A stretch of 64,000 nt of DNA, taken from NCBI RefSeq assembly GCF_900156205.1, contig NZ_FTNA01000006.1, positions 124,001 to 188,000 of the forward strand. The letters run 5' to 3'. Made by a program: the position numbers and the translations under genes. The first letter of the stretch is position 1. The number at the start of each line of letters is the position of its first letter. Under the pieces are notes generated by a model, which had not been told where the DNA came from, did not search any database, and saw only the letters and a list, made by a program, of their open reading frames with translations. This document shows positions 27,437 to 39,942 of this stretch, piece by piece. The DNA is from Leptospira interrogans. GTDB taxonomy: Bacteria; Spirochaetota; Leptospiria; Leptospirales; Leptospiraceae.

Positions 27437-28567
27437 TTAGATTGAGTTGAACTCTAAAACCGTAGTAAAACCGCCTTCAGAGAAAATTTGAAAACGACCT
27501 TTAATCTGTTTTGTTAATATTTGTATCAAAGTGAAACCAGCCGTTTTCGGTTTGGACCAAATTTTAAAATCCTTGATTCCTGAACCATTGTCAGAAACTT
27601 GAAGGTAATATTTATCTCCTTTTTTTCGAAACGAAATTTGAACGGTTCCTTTTTCCGAACGAAAAGCGTGTTTTAAAGAATTGGATAACAATTCGTTGAA
27701 AATCATAGCACAAGGAATCGCATTTTCGATTCTTAAAAAAGTAGACTCAGCTTCAGTTTCTATCTTGATCGAACGTTTTCCCAATCTATGAGAAAGATTT
27801 AGAATAATCTTATCCATCACCTCGACAAAATCGATTTCGAAATAGTTTTCGGACTTATATAGATAATTATGAACTTCAGATATTGCTAATATACGATTTT
27901 GAAAATCGGATAATATGATTTGCAGATTCTCTTTACCAGACCCACTATGCATTTCCACTAAACCGGAAATTACCTGAAGATTATTTCTAACTCTATGATG
28001 AATTTCTTGTATCAATTCGTTCTTTTCTTGAACGGATCCATATAAAGCTCTTACCGTGAGAATCAAAATTACTGAAAACATAAAAAATAAACCGATTCGA
28101 TCCGCTGTGTAAACCACATCGTGTTCTTTGAGATAAAACTCATCTATGAAAATTAAAATAAGACAGTATAACATGATAAAGATGGTTTTTTTAACGTCCG
28201 TAAAAAATAAAAAAATCATAATAAATATACTGAGAATGATATTTTTATTACCTACGTCCGAACCCGCATTAGGAATTCCCCAAAACCAACCCGCAGTTAC
28301 AGAAACAATAGTTGCAAATAAAATTATATTTAAAGCCAGCTCAAATTTTTTTCGCAATAATAGTATAAAAGAAATCAAAGATGCAAACGTCATAACGGCA
28401 AATCCCACTCTAAAAAGTTCTCCTTTGGCAAACCATAGAAAAACCGCGGATGAAACTCCCAAGAGTGACGCAGCAATATTAAAAACAAAAAGATGAGTAG
28501 CTCGTTTGCGAGTTAAATAATCTCTATCTTTATAAATTTGCTCAATCAAACTAAAGAATGACTTCAC
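27437..28567 (-). CDS. HisKA_2 histidine kinase with six-helix membrane domain (paralogue 2)
   Basis: 376 residues with the same architecture as its neighbour: six helices, IQEIHHRVRNNLQVISGLVE, N-box AIPCAMIFNELLSNSLKHAF, and G-box SDNGSGIKD. Identity is high along the whole length, and parts of the kinase core are almost identical at DNA level (around 26520-26680 versus 27845-28030). That suggests a tandem duplication with conversion or strong constraint on the core. The membrane sensor parts differ more, so the two may detect different signals. Confidence 0.9.
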   Translation of the reverse strand: MKSFFSLIEQIYKDRDYLTRKRATHLFVFNIAASLLGVSSAVFLWFAKGELFRVGFAVMTFASLISFILLLRKKFELALNIILFATIVSVTAGWFWGIPNAGSDVGNKNIILSIFIMIFLFFTDVKKTIFIMLYCLILIFIDEFYLKEHDVVYTADRIGLFFMFSVILILTVRALYGSVQEKNELIQEIHHRVRNNLQVISGLVEMHSGSGKENLQIILSDFQNRILAISEVHNYLYKSENYFEIDFVEVMDKIILNLSHRLGKRSIKIETEAESTFLRIENAIPCAMIFNELLSNSLKHAFRSEKGTVQISFRKKGDKYYLQVSDNGSGIKDFKIWSKPKTAGFTLIQILTKQIKGRFQIFSEGGFTTVLEFNSI

Positions 28568-28950
28568 CTTTTAACTCCGCTTAGAAGAAATATTTAAAGT
28601 ATTATTTTCTTCTAAAATAATAGGACGGAATTCGTTAAAAAGATACCATCCCATTTAAAACAAATTTAAAGTTGTTCTTTTAAAAATCCCTTTTTATTTT
28701 GATCGGGATTGTTTAGAAAAACCCATTCCGTCAAAACCCTTTAAAACAATATTTTCGATCTTATAACAAAATCATCTTTATCAGTGATAAATCAAAGCTT
28801 TCTTTTTGTAATGAACGTAAATTTCAGAATCATTTTTAAGTATCTTACTTGATGAATTTATTTATTGACTAATGTCATTCAATAAAACGGAAATTCATAC
28901 AAAAATTTGATCTTAAATCCACTCTTATTCGGACCTTATTATAAAAGGCC
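28568..28950. other. intergenic region, nothing recognised
   Basis: About 380 bp, AT-rich, holding the promoter region of the HisKA_2 kinase operon on the minus strand. No repeat, RNA or open frame of note. Confidence 0.5.
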
Positions 28951-28962
28951 TTTTACATTTTT

Positions 28963-29304
28963 TTAAAATGTAAAATCTTCATAAATACTGTGAGCTCCCC
29001 CATGTCCAGTTCCGCCACCGTTACTGCCATTCGAAGAACTTCCTCCGCTTGTCCGTGTTCCACTACCCCGATTAGACCCACTACCACTTCCTGAAGAAGT
29101 TTTTAATCTACAATTATCCTTACAAGTATCACATACTTGATAACAGAGAAAAGGAACAGCAGAAGATTCTGAATTGATTGCAGCGAGAAGACAAATGGAC
29201 AATTGAGCCTCACAATTCTTTTCACAGCCGGAAGTATCGATCTTACAATACTCTAAAAAAAATACGAAAATTATCGGTAAAAAATAACGTGTGTATTTCA
29301 TCAT
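28963..29304 (-). CDS. Cys-rich lipoprotein with Gly/Ser tail
   Basis: 113 residues with a lipoprotein signal (hydrophobic stretch then LEYC, about residue 20). The mature half has many Cys (SGCEKNCEAQLSIC, CYQVCDTCKDNC), spaced as in a small disulfide-bonded domain. A low-complexity Gly/Ser/Asn tail follows and ends in EDFTF. The start overlaps the stop of the ankyrin gene by 4 nt. An AT-rich inverted repeat (28951-28975) spans the stop and may act as terminator. Surface or periplasmic role; function unknown. Confidence 0.65.
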   Translation of the reverse strand: MMKYTRYFLPIIFVFFLEYCKIDTSGCEKNCEAQLSICLLAAINSESSAVPFLCYQVCDTCKDNCRLKTSSGSGSGSNRGSGTRTSGGSSSNGSNGGGTGHGGAHSIYEDFTF

Positions 29305-29813
29305 TTCGTACCTGCACCGGCTTTAATAAGAAGTTCTTGAATAATTTTACGATCTTCTAATGTAGATTCAGACCAAGCCGTATGACCTTGTAAGGTCATT
29401 GTATGCACATCCGCACCCGAACGCTTTACAATCTCCGGATAACGGTTAAAAGTAGCCATCATCAACGCTGTATGCCCGTCTCTTGTTCTTGCATTTACGT
29501 CTGCTCCGTGTCTAATTAAATATTCCGAAATTAAGTATTCTCCTTCCTTTGCTGCGATCATAAGAGGGGTGTAATTTTTAAAAAACGGATCTCTTTGATC
29601 GACTCCCCTTCCCAAACGAAGACAATTTTGCAGACCTTGTAAGTCATCCTTATAAACGTAGTCTGTAGGATGGTAAGAAACGGATCTTTCTTGCGGAAAA
29701 GCACACATCGTAAAAAATAAACTCGTCCCGAAAACAAAATGGATATACTTTATGTTATCTTTTTTACAAAAGTTTTTTCTAAACTTATTTAGAATCGAAC
29801 TTAAAAGTTTCAT
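29301..29813 (-). CDS. exported ankyrin-repeat protein
   Basis: 170 residues. A long basic N-terminus precedes a hydrophobic signal segment (about 24-42, FGTSLFFTMCAFPQ), so export is likely. Three to four ankyrin repeats cover about 55-165, with motifs YTPLMIAAKEGEYLISEYLI, RHGADVNARTRDGHTALMMA and a final repeat. It probably mediates protein-protein contact in the periplasm. It is coupled by a 4-nt overlap to the Cys-rich lipoprotein, so the two may form a complex. Confidence 0.8.
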   Translation of the reverse strand: MKLLSSILNKFRKNFCKKDNIKYIHFVFGTSLFFTMCAFPQERSVSYHPTDYVYKDDLQGLQNCLRLGRGVDQRDPFFKNYTPLMIAAKEGEYLISEYLIRHGADVNARTRDGHTALMMATFNRYPEIVKRSGADVHTMTLQGHTAWSESTLEDRKIIQELLIKAGAGTK

Positions 29814-30351
29814 TATATTCTTCCTTCAACATCCGTTTATTGTATCAACTTCCAAATTCAATACAATAGGTGTAAACAGTAGTTGCGGAAACTACTCAGA
29901 AACAATTTTACTGTTAGTGGTTTTTACCTAAGAATTTTAAGTAGTCTCGATAGAGCTTGACTTTTAGATATGAAAATTTTTTATTTAGTTACAAGTTTTA
30001 AATTTAAGATTCATCGTGAAATTACTTACAAACGATATAATTAGAATACCTAAATATTTCGTTCGGAAATAAAGTTTTGGGATAAAAACTCAAGTTATTC
30101 AGTTTTGTAGGGATCAGTAAGAAATTTTTTGTAAACGAGTTTTAAACTTTAGAAACGAATTTTTATAAAATCTGAAAAATAACAATCTTTTACAAAAAAT
30201 ACACGAATGAAACTTAAACGAGAAAAATGCAGGTATATTAAAAATTCATTTTATAGAATTTCTATCAAATCATTTACAATTGAATCTACTATTAAAAATT
30301 TTAGGCTCTATTCAACAATTGTATGAATAAAATTTTCTTTAGAAGGTAAAA
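29814..30351. other. 540-bp gap with one family D repeat
   Basis: A degenerate family D copy lies at about 30070-30120 (GTTTTGGGATAAAAACTC ... GTAGGGATCAGTAAG). Otherwise nothing is seen. Confidence 0.5.
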
Positions 30352-30879
30352 ATGAAATTTTGGTTTCCACAAGAAAGACGATTTTATTTTTTTTCGATGT
30401 ATATCTTTTTAATTTTACTTTGGATCATTGAAGAAGTTTTAACCTTCGCATTTGATATTAATTGGATAGAAAGATCTCAGGCTTATTTTACTACGATCGA
30501 AGCAGCATTCGGTCTGTTATCTATTATAGGAATTTATTTTTTATTTCAAGAAATTAGAAACACAAAAACGGATATTGAATCTGCTAAAATAATGATCGAA
30601 GGACTCAAAAATAAAAATCAATTTTTAGTTCAAACCAATCAATCTTTCTGGGAGTCTCTTCAAAGACAATTGGAAGAATGGGACCTCTCCGATAAAGAAA
30701 AAGAAATTGCACTCTTACTTCTAAGGGGTATGTCTAATCACCAAATTGCTGCTATTCGAGGAAAAAGTTTAAAAACAATCGAGAACCAAACATTTTCTAT
30801 TTATCAAAAATCTGGAACTACTGGTAAATTGGAATTCATTGCGTATTTCATTTCTCCTTTACTACCCGAAGAAGATTGA
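30352..30879 (+). CDS. membrane-anchored LuxR-type regulator
   Basis: 175 residues with two N-terminal transmembrane helices (about 12-33 and 45-66), a coiled-coil-like linker (about 70-108) and a C-terminal LuxR/GerE helix-turn-helix (about 112-165). The HTH shows LSDKEKEIALLLLRGMSNHQ then IAAIRGKSLKTIENQTFSIY. The layout is that of a one-component membrane regulator that would bind DNA near the membrane. An AAGGT-like ribosome site precedes ATG. No linked target gene is obvious. Confidence 0.85.
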   Translation: MKFWFPQERRFYFFSMYIFLILLWIIEEVLTFAFDINWIERSQAYFTTIEAAFGLLSIIGIYFLFQEIRNTKTDIESAKIMIEGLKNKNQFLVQTNQSFWESLQRQLEEWDLSDKEKEIALLLLRGMSNHQIAAIRGKSLKTIENQTFSIYQKSGTTGKLEFIAYFISPLLPEED

Positions 30880-31439
30880 TCTATAACCTTTCTCGTAAAT
30901 GATTTTAGTGACGTAGATATTCTTTGTATATTTTCCAATTCCAAAAATTTTAAAAAAATTTATTTTCTAACTTTTGGGAATTTAAATATTTGAAGAAAAA
31001 ATTTTTCAAAATAAAAATTCAATCATAGAGCTTATTTTAAAACGAAAAAGTTTTTAGACGAAATATTCCGAAGACAGAACAAATAGGATTTGTTCATCTC
31101 CAAACAGAAAATAAAATTCGCCGGATCACAATTTAGAGAAAAAATTCGTCTTCTTAAAAATGAAGGTTAGAAAATCGAATCTGTGTTTGCTCATCTTTTT
31201 AGGAATGAAAGAAGATTCGTATTGTACTTTATTTGACCTAAATACTTTTTCCGAAGAGAATTAAGAAACTTTATTTTTAAGTCCGCATTTTTTTAACTTT
31301 GGATAAATGAATGTAGTAGTTAAAAGTTACACATGATTTTTCTATGAAAAAAAATAGAATTGAATCAAGCTTGACAATGAAATTTTTTTAATCATCTTAT
31401 ATTATCCCAATCGATATTTTTTTTAAAGGTTGCAACAAA
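30880..31439. other. 560-bp gap, nothing recognised
   Basis: AT-rich, many stops in all frames. The promoter of the M48 gene should lie at the right end. No repeat copy was identified. Confidence 0.45.
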
Positions 31440-33419
31440 ATGCAAAGGTTTTTCAAATTCATCCTTTTCGCTGGAACATTATCAATTTATTTTCCTATCA
31501 ACGCTCAAAAAAATAATACGATTGATTTCGACGCCGAGTTGTATGCTCAAATCGTTCGTCAAAGCGCCTATCAATACGGAACAATTCTTAAATCTAGAAA
31601 AGTTCTCAAAGATCATAATCACTGGAAAAAACCCATCGATTCGGCGTTCCGTAAATTGGCTGATTCTTCAGGAAATCCTACTTTTCCGATCGTTTATAAT
31701 TTAATTCAAGACAACTCTTTTAACGCTTTCGCTATGGCGGGCGGACAGTTCTGTATCAATTCAGGCACTTTAGATATTTTAGACCAAGTAATTGCAAACT
31801 CAGAACCAGACGTAAAAGATAAACTGAATTTTTATAGAGAAAGATATATTGCGGGCGTTTTGTCTCACGAACTTTCGCATTATTATAACAAACACACTTT
31901 TAATTCCGTAAAAAAATTCTATCAATTGAAGGGAAATCCAACCGGAGAAGTTATATTAGAAAATATTAAATTCTCCCAGGATCAGGAAGTAGACGCAGAT
32001 CAAACCGGATTTCAACTTTTAAACAAAGCGGGTTATGGTGGCGAATATATGATTCGTACCTTGGAATTGATGAGCGATATAGATAATCAATATAAAGAAT
32101 ATATCGCGAAAAAAAAATTAGATAAAACCAGTCCAGAATCTATGACTTCTTTGTATTTTACGAGTCATCCTTCTCCAAACGATAGACTTTCTAGATTCAA
32201 TAGCGACAAACAAGAACTCTATTCTTTACTTGCTACATTGGAAAAAACCTTTGATGATATTCAATTCGGTAAAAATCTAGATCTGGCTAAATCTAATTTA
32301 GAAAAGGCACTTTCTAAATTTCCTGGTAATACTCATTTAGAAAAATCTTATGCAATTTGTCTTCATAAAATTTGGATGTCAACCGCAAGCAACGAAGATT
32401 TAAAAATTAAACCGGTTATCGATATGCCTTCTTTTCGGGATTCAATGTTATTTCCAGGCGGACTTCGCAAAAGGGTCGTTATGCGAACAACCCCTGGCAA
32501 TCAAGCCGCTTATACAAAAGCGAAAGAAGCTTATCAAAAGGTAATTATAAAAACAGAAGACCCCTACTTTATTTCAAACTATGCAGTCCTTCTTGCTTAT
32601 TCCACTGAAGAAAACGACATGAACGTCGCAAAGTCTCTTGCAGGAAGCACTGTAAGAGCTGAAAATTCTATTCCTCTGGCAAACAATTTCGGCGTGGTTT
32701 TGTATTGGACCAACGATGAGGAAAAGGCCATGGAAATTTTCAAATCGGTCGCAAACATGGTAGATAAAAGAGTACAAAATTTCAGTGAAAAATCTAAATC
32801 GAGTCCCGACGTTCAGGCTTACTTACAAGGAATCGGAAATTCAATTCATCAAAAAATACAATTAGATCCGGATTATGTTTACGAAAACTTTACTCCTATT
32901 TTAAATTACGTTCTTTTAGAATCTTACAAAGAAAAAACTCCGAAAACGAAACAATTAGCTTCATATTATTTAGAAAATTATGATTCTTTTTCTGGTTGGG
33001 CTAAATATCTCGCAAATCTTCAAGGAATCGATCTACCAGAACCATCGCAAAATACAAAACAAAATGTTTTCAAGATTGGTGGGGTTGGCCCTGGTGATAA
33101 ACTAGAAGATCTACTAAAATTATGGGGGCAACCGGATAAGATCCAAATCGATAAATCTTCCGGAAATGAATTTTATATTTATAGTAACAAAGAAACTTCC
33201 TTTTTATTAAATATTGGTTCGGTTCTTCAAGTCAATGCGTATGGAGACAATAGTCCTGGTATCGACAAGGGTGTGGTTATTGGTTCAGATCGAGGAACCG
33301 CCGAAAAAGTTTTCGGTAAACAATTCCAAAAAAGTGGACCGTATTTTGGATATTCTCAAAACGGAAACACATTTGTTAAATACAGAAAGAATAAAGTTGA
33401 TCAGATCATTCTTCAATAG
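31440..33419 (+). CDS. exported M48-family metallopeptidase with TPR-like region
   Basis: 659 residues with a signal peptide (cleavage near INAQ). The zinc peptidase core shows HELSH at 143-147 and the third-ligand region QDQEVDADQTG (E183), as in BepA/LoiP-type M48 proteases of the envelope. Residues about 270-520 are helical and TPR-like (QAAYTKAKEAYQKVI, NFGVVLYWTNDEEKAMEIF). The last about 100 residues (GPGDKLEDLLKLWGQPDKI) resemble the small beta domain seen in SmpA/BamE-like proteins, which is a guess. Likely role: outer-membrane protein quality control. Confidence 0.85.
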   Translation: MQRFFKFILFAGTLSIYFPINAQKNNTIDFDAELYAQIVRQSAYQYGTILKSRKVLKDHNHWKKPIDSAFRKLADSSGNPTFPIVYNLIQDNSFNAFAMAGGQFCINSGTLDILDQVIANSEPDVKDKLNFYRERYIAGVLSHELSHYYNKHTFNSVKKFYQLKGNPTGEVILENIKFSQDQEVDADQTGFQLLNKAGYGGEYMIRTLELMSDIDNQYKEYIAKKKLDKTSPESMTSLYFTSHPSPNDRLSRFNSDKQELYSLLATLEKTFDDIQFGKNLDLAKSNLEKALSKFPGNTHLEKSYAICLHKIWMSTASNEDLKIKPVIDMPSFRDSMLFPGGLRKRVVMRTTPGNQAAYTKAKEAYQKVIIKTEDPYFISNYAVLLAYSTEENDMNVAKSLAGSTVRAENSIPLANNFGVVLYWTNDEEKAMEIFKSVANMVDKRVQNFSEKSKSSPDVQAYLQGIGNSIHQKIQLDPDYVYENFTPILNYVLLESYKEKTPKTKQLASYYLENYDSFSGWAKYLANLQGIDLPEPSQNTKQNVFKIGGVGPGDKLEDLLKLWGQPDKIQIDKSSGNEFYIYSNKETSFLLNIGSVLQVNAYGDNSPGIDKGVVIGSDRGTAEKVFGKQFQKSGPYFGYSQNGNTFVKYRKNKVDQIILQ

Positions 33420-34347
33420 TTATTGATAGTTTTTACTATTCGGACGTATAAAAATGGTATTGAAAGTTGGTTCGTACCATTTGTTTTTTTCCGAAACTCA
33501 TAGATGCAAGATTCCTGACTTTTTTATCCAAACGCTTCATAAAAGAAGATATTTAAAATCTCTTTTTAAAAGAATAAAAATCTTTTTGGAAAACTTTCTT
33601 CTTTCTCATCAATTAGAACAGAGTAAGTTTCGTAACAACCAGAATAGTCAATAACTTTCAAACTCTGACCTTGAAGTATGGAATAAATTTCGCAATTCGA
33701 ATTTAAAATTGAAACTTCCCAATTCTAAAAACCATCAACGTAAGTATTCCCGAATCCAATTACTAATTTCTAATGTTTATTACAAAGTGTCACTTCATGT
33801 AAGTTTGATAGAATTCAATACGAAAGCGTCTCTCTTCTATGAGCGCTCGAAGTAACTCAACGTCTCACTTTCCATGGATCGTTCGACGGATCGCGTTCTA
33901 AATTGTAACTCAAAACGAAATATCGTATAACTTTTCTTTCATGCAATTTATTGACTGAAGCTGAAAGCACGTCCAGCAATGCCAGATTTGCCCAGATGTT
34001 CTTTTGCAGAACTTGCATTATTAAAGTGTAAGTTATTGAGTACTTTATTATGTAATTTTGAGTAGTTGAAGAATTAGCAATTTTAAGTGTAAATTTACTT
34101 AAGTAAATTCTAAATAGATACGGAAATAATAAATTCCTATATTTTAAATTCTGTAGTAATGTTTATATAAGCCCCGTTTAGTTTTGGAATACACTGTAAA
34201 TTTCTTGAAATAATTTTATAAAGGAGAAAATTTTTAACTTTTGAGACAGTCCCAAAGTTATATTTTTAAAATTCTGATTCTTTTAAGATTTTACAGAAGC
34301 TTGGAACAAATTCTCTATAAAAGAAAACATAGAATTAATTTTTAAAA
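33420..34347. other. 930-bp gap with a degenerate long repeat
   Basis: No convincing gene; a 66-codon plus-strand frame near 33454 lacks supporting signals. Positions about 33830-34050 match 15880-16060. Confidence 0.5.
33830..34050 (+). repeat. long degenerate repeat shared with 15.9 kb
   Basis: Same-orientation relative of 15880-16060. Conserved blocks are ATCGTTCGACGGATCGCGTT near 33880 and CAATTTATTGACTGAAGCTG near 33945. GC content is higher than in surrounding DNA, which fits remains of a coding mobile element. Confidence 0.5.
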
Positions 34348-34875
34348 GTGAATAATAAAATTAAATTAATCAAAGAAGATATCACCCAACTCGAAGTAGA
34401 CGCGATCGTAAACGCGGCCAATAGTTCTTTGTTAGGTGGTGGTGGAGTTGATGGTGCAATTCATAGAGCAGGTGGACCGGAAATTTTAGAAGAATGTTAT
34501 AAAATCCGAGAAAAACAAGGAGAATGCAAAGTCGGAGAAGCAGTTATTACAACCGCTGGAAGATTAAATGCAAAATTTATAATTCATACGGTTGGACCTA
34601 TTTGGAGCGGTGGAAATAAAAACGAAGATGAACTACTTTCTAACGCTTATAAAAATAGTCTTCTTTTAGCAAAAAATCATTCTTTAAAAACAATCGCATT
34701 TCCAAATATCAGCACAGGTATTTATCATTTTCCCAAAGAACGCGCCGCAAAGATTGCAATTCAAAGTGTTACGAAATTTCTAAAACAAGACAATCAAATC
34801 CAAACTGTATTTTTTGTTTGTTTTGATTTTGAAAATTTAGAAATTTATAATAAACTACTTCAAACATACAAATAA
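34348..34875 (+). CDS. macrodomain protein, O-acetyl-ADP-ribose deacetylase type
   Basis: 175 residues, a single macrodomain of the YmdB/MacroD class that removes acetyl or ADP-ribosyl groups. Signature elements are [20 protein letters not shown] (residues about 17-36, with the ADP-ribose-binding Asn and Asp), [16 protein letters not shown] and [15 protein letters not shown] start. It is flanked by long non-coding repeat regions, so it stands alone as a transcription unit. Confidence 0.92.
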
Positions 34876-34937
34876 TTTGGAGAATAGGTTTCTTACGAAA
34901 AAGCAAAGAAAAAATTCATTTTTTATAAAATAATATT

Positions 34938-35390
34938 TTAACGTGAGTTCGATATAAGAAACCCATGGTTCTGAAAAAAGTTGGTCTGAACTTTACAGAT
35001 CAATTTTTTAAATGTGGGAACTACCACAATTTATAAAGTGTGTGTCCCAAAATCTTAAAAAATTTTACACGATAATTTTTTAGAAATTTTTAATAAAATG
35101 CAGTAGTTCTTACAGATTCAGCCGTATTTGGCAATTTACAAACTTTCTAGTAGTTCTAATCTCGTTAAATTTTCGTAGTAGATCCTACATTGGACGGTTT
35201 TGGAACACGCTCAAAATAGAAGTTTATAACAATTGAATCTGCAGTATTCAATTGGGGGAGAATTTTCACAAAACTTAGTTTTGTCTGTAAAATGCGGGAA
35301 CTACTACAAATCACGATTTTAAAAACAAATTCTAAAATTGTAAGAACTCATACTTTTAGAAAATTCTTTCTTACGCCAAACTCACATTAT
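34938..35390 (+). repeat. family C element interrupted by family B
   Basis: Left end TTAACGTGAGTTCGATATAAG and right end CTTACGCCAAACTCACATTA are inverted copies of each other. Without the inserted 178 bp it is about 275 bp, the longest family C copy here. No open frame. Confidence 0.8.
35038..35212 (+). repeat. family B element, complete copy 1
   Basis: 175 bp with inverted ends (GTGTGTGTCCCAAAATC and GGTTTTGGAACACGCTC), flanked by AAA on both sides. It aligns end to end with the reverse complement of 50768-50941. The uninterrupted sequence TATAAAATAGAAG in other family C copies shows the insertion point exactly. Confidence 0.9.
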
Positions 35391-35434
35391 TTTAGAAAAA
35401 CTTGAAATACTTTTAAAAATCAAAATTGATTATT

Positions 35435-35523
35435 AGAATTTTTGAAAAATTAATCCTTCATCTGTTTCCGTTGTATTAAAACAATTTTGCTAATCTTCCA
35501 TTATAGAATTTTTCAACAACTCT
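35435..35523 (+). repeat. family A element, copy 6 (short)
   Basis: 89 bp, flanked by ATT on both sides; a deletion of about 11 bp in the middle relative to other copies. Confidence 0.82.
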
Positions 35524-35528
35524 ATTGA

Positions 35529-35562
35529 CGATCGCGAGAATAATCGTAATATCTCGCGATCG
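35529..35562 (-). terminator. GC-rich hairpin after the DUF1554 lipoprotein gene
   Basis: Perfect 11-bp stem CGATCGCGAGA / TCTCGCGATCG with a 12-nt loop, about 30 nt after the stop on the minus strand. There is no T-run behind it, so it may stabilise the mRNA end rather than terminate. Confidence 0.5.
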
Positions 35563-35592
35563 ATCGTTTAAACTAGAAAGATTCTACGTATC

Positions 35593-38121
<2,529 letters not shown>

Positions 38122-38297
38122 TAAAGTCTCCTTAGAGAAGAAGAACAAAGGAATGAATACTTTTTTGCACATGTTTGACAAATAAGCATTTTCTGCAGAT
38201 TTTTATAGAATAGGTACCTAAACCTCTCAGCATATCTCTATTTAAGAAAATAATTATAATAATAATTCTATTATATAAAGATTAATAAATTTATATT

Positions 38298-38397
38298 AGA
38301 ATAGTTGAAAAATTAATTCTCTATCTGTTTCTATTTCATGGAAACGGTCGATTAAAGCAATTTTGTTAATTGAACTATGGAATTTTTCAACAACTCT
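38298..38397 (+). repeat. family A element, copy 7
   Basis: 100 bp flanked by ATT. It differs from copy 10 (48287-48386) at only one position that I can see, so one of the two is a recent duplicate. Confidence 0.9.
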
Positions 38398-38532
38398 ATT
38401 AGATTGATTTAGTAAAATATAACTTTTACAAAATCACCGTTATTTTTAGTACCATTTTCATGTTCCTAAAATCAATTCGAATATAGAGACTCTATTACTT
38501 AGTCCTGAGTAAAAACTAAGTAATAATATATT

Positions 38533-38626
38533 AGGGTTTTGAAAAATTACTTCTCTATTTGTTTTATCGAAATGAGCGATTGAAGCAGTTTTGTTAATTT
38601 TAAACTATGAAATCTTTCAAAAAATC
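38533..38626 (+). repeat. family A element, copy 8 (very degenerate)
   Basis: Interior keeps GATTGAAGCAGTTTTGTTAAT and TTGAAAAATTACTTCTCTATTT, but the ends are eroded. Confidence 0.55.
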
Positions 38627-38929
38627 AATTTAACTTAGGACTTTTAAACCAAACATCTATACTGATTTTATAACCATTGCAAAAAAGGCAGATCGTATTT
38701 TAGATGTACTCAAATTCAGAAAGATATATTAACTTTTCATTTTATGAAACTCAAAAGTTTATTGTTCTATTGATCCCTATAAAATTAAATACTGTAAATT
38801 TTAATTACAAAGTCCTGTTTCTGAACAAAATATTAAATACCGTGTTATATATTTCTGGGTAAAATCTCAAAAGAAAAAATATGGGAGTTTTCGTAAATTA
38901 TGTTCCTTCAAAGTTATTTATGATTTTGG

Positions 38930-38992
38930 GTGATTTTTCTCATCGTTTAAAAACGTAGTAGTTCTCGCATTGGACGGTTTTGGGACAAGCTC
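38930..38992 (+). repeat. right end of a family B element
   Basis: GTAGTAGTTCTCGCATTGGA then CGGTTTTGGGACAAGCTC matches the right end of the 35.04-kb element. The left part is too diverged to place. Confidence 0.65.
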
Positions 38993-39540
38993 TGATATGG
39001 CGCTCCCAACCGGAGCCGTAAATATTTTTTCGCATTTTTTTATCATCCAATATGAACTCGTTAGAGAAAAGCATTCGATAAAACGATCGTATCAATTTTT
39101 GGAAATTCATATTTTAAGCTCTCCTTGACTTTCTATTATTAGAATAAGTATATGAAAATGGGCATGTACCTACATTTTTAAAGTCCATTCATAAAATCAT
39201 GATTACAGGAATTGAAAATACTCAAAAAGCAATTTGTATCTATGATAGTCAATCAGTAGCTACAGATAGATGTGTCACCTTAAAAAATGAATTCTAATTT
39301 TAAAATATTTCAGACCATTTATAGATTGTAGTTCAATAGCCTACTTTTCAATCTTATACCAAGTTCATAAATCCCTACGAAATTGAATTATTATATGCAA
39401 GATTGGTTATGTAATCCAAAACAAGTATGATCTAAACCCAATCCGGAATGTGAATGGTTTTAAGACAATTGTCCACTTGTGCGGCTATTTCATAGTTTTT
39501 TACTTGTCTCTGGTTCACTTCTACTGCCTTATGATCAAAT

Positions 39541-39942
39541 ATGAGTTACGACCTAGGCGTTTTCTATACTGAACATCCTCAATCTGATTCTATGGCGATG
39601 GATCGGTACATCGCATTCTGTGAACAGAACGACTTGACCACTTACATCGAACCAAATCTAAAAGTTAAGAACTTTGTACAGGACTTGACAAAGACTTATC
39701 CTCAACTCAATGATTGGCCTGAAGATGACATTGACAATTGCCCTTGGAGTAACGACTTCGACATCTCCGAAGGACATGTCATAATTTCGATGTCCTTCTC
39801 CCGCGCTGAAGAAATATCCAACTTAATTATCCAGTTAGCTACAAAGTATGGTTTAGTGGGCATAGACCCACAGTCAGGTGCTATTTTCACAGCACCCGCA
39901 AACCTTTATATTTCAAAAAAACCATGGTGGAAATTTTGGTAA
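39541..39942 (+). CDS. small acidic protein of unknown function
   Basis: 133 residues, soluble and acidic, with a tryptophan-rich end (KKPWWKFW). No family recognised. Base composition is less AT-rich than the surrounding gap, which hints at recent acquisition. The size, acidity and solitary position in an accessory region would fit an immunity-like protein, but there is no toxin gene beside it, so this is only a possibility. Confidence 0.6.
   Translation: MSYDLGVFYTEHPQSDSMAMDRYIAFCEQNDLTTYIEPNLKVKNFVQDLTKTYPQLNDWPEDDIDNCPWSNDFDISEGHVIISMSFSRAEEISNLIIQLATKYGLVGIDPQSGAIFTAPANLYISKKPWWKFW

Larger units (their letters stand above)
34876..35528. other. 650-bp gap made of nested repeats
   Basis: Family C element (34938-35390) with a family B element inside it (35038-35212), then a family A copy (35435-35523). 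No gene. Confidence 0.8.
38122..39540. other. 1.4-kb repeat-rich gap
   Basis: No gene. It contains family A copies (38298-38397; degenerate 38533-38626) and the right end of a family B element (about 38930-38992). A hairpin-like GGCGCTCC ... GGAGCCG followed by T-runs lies at about 38999-39030, with no gene upstream on that strand. The remainder is empty. Confidence 0.65.

Noticed and set aside
33454..33654. 66-codon plus-strand frame after the M48 gene.
   Set aside because: No ribosome site, no family pattern, and a basic composition expected from AT-rich DNA.
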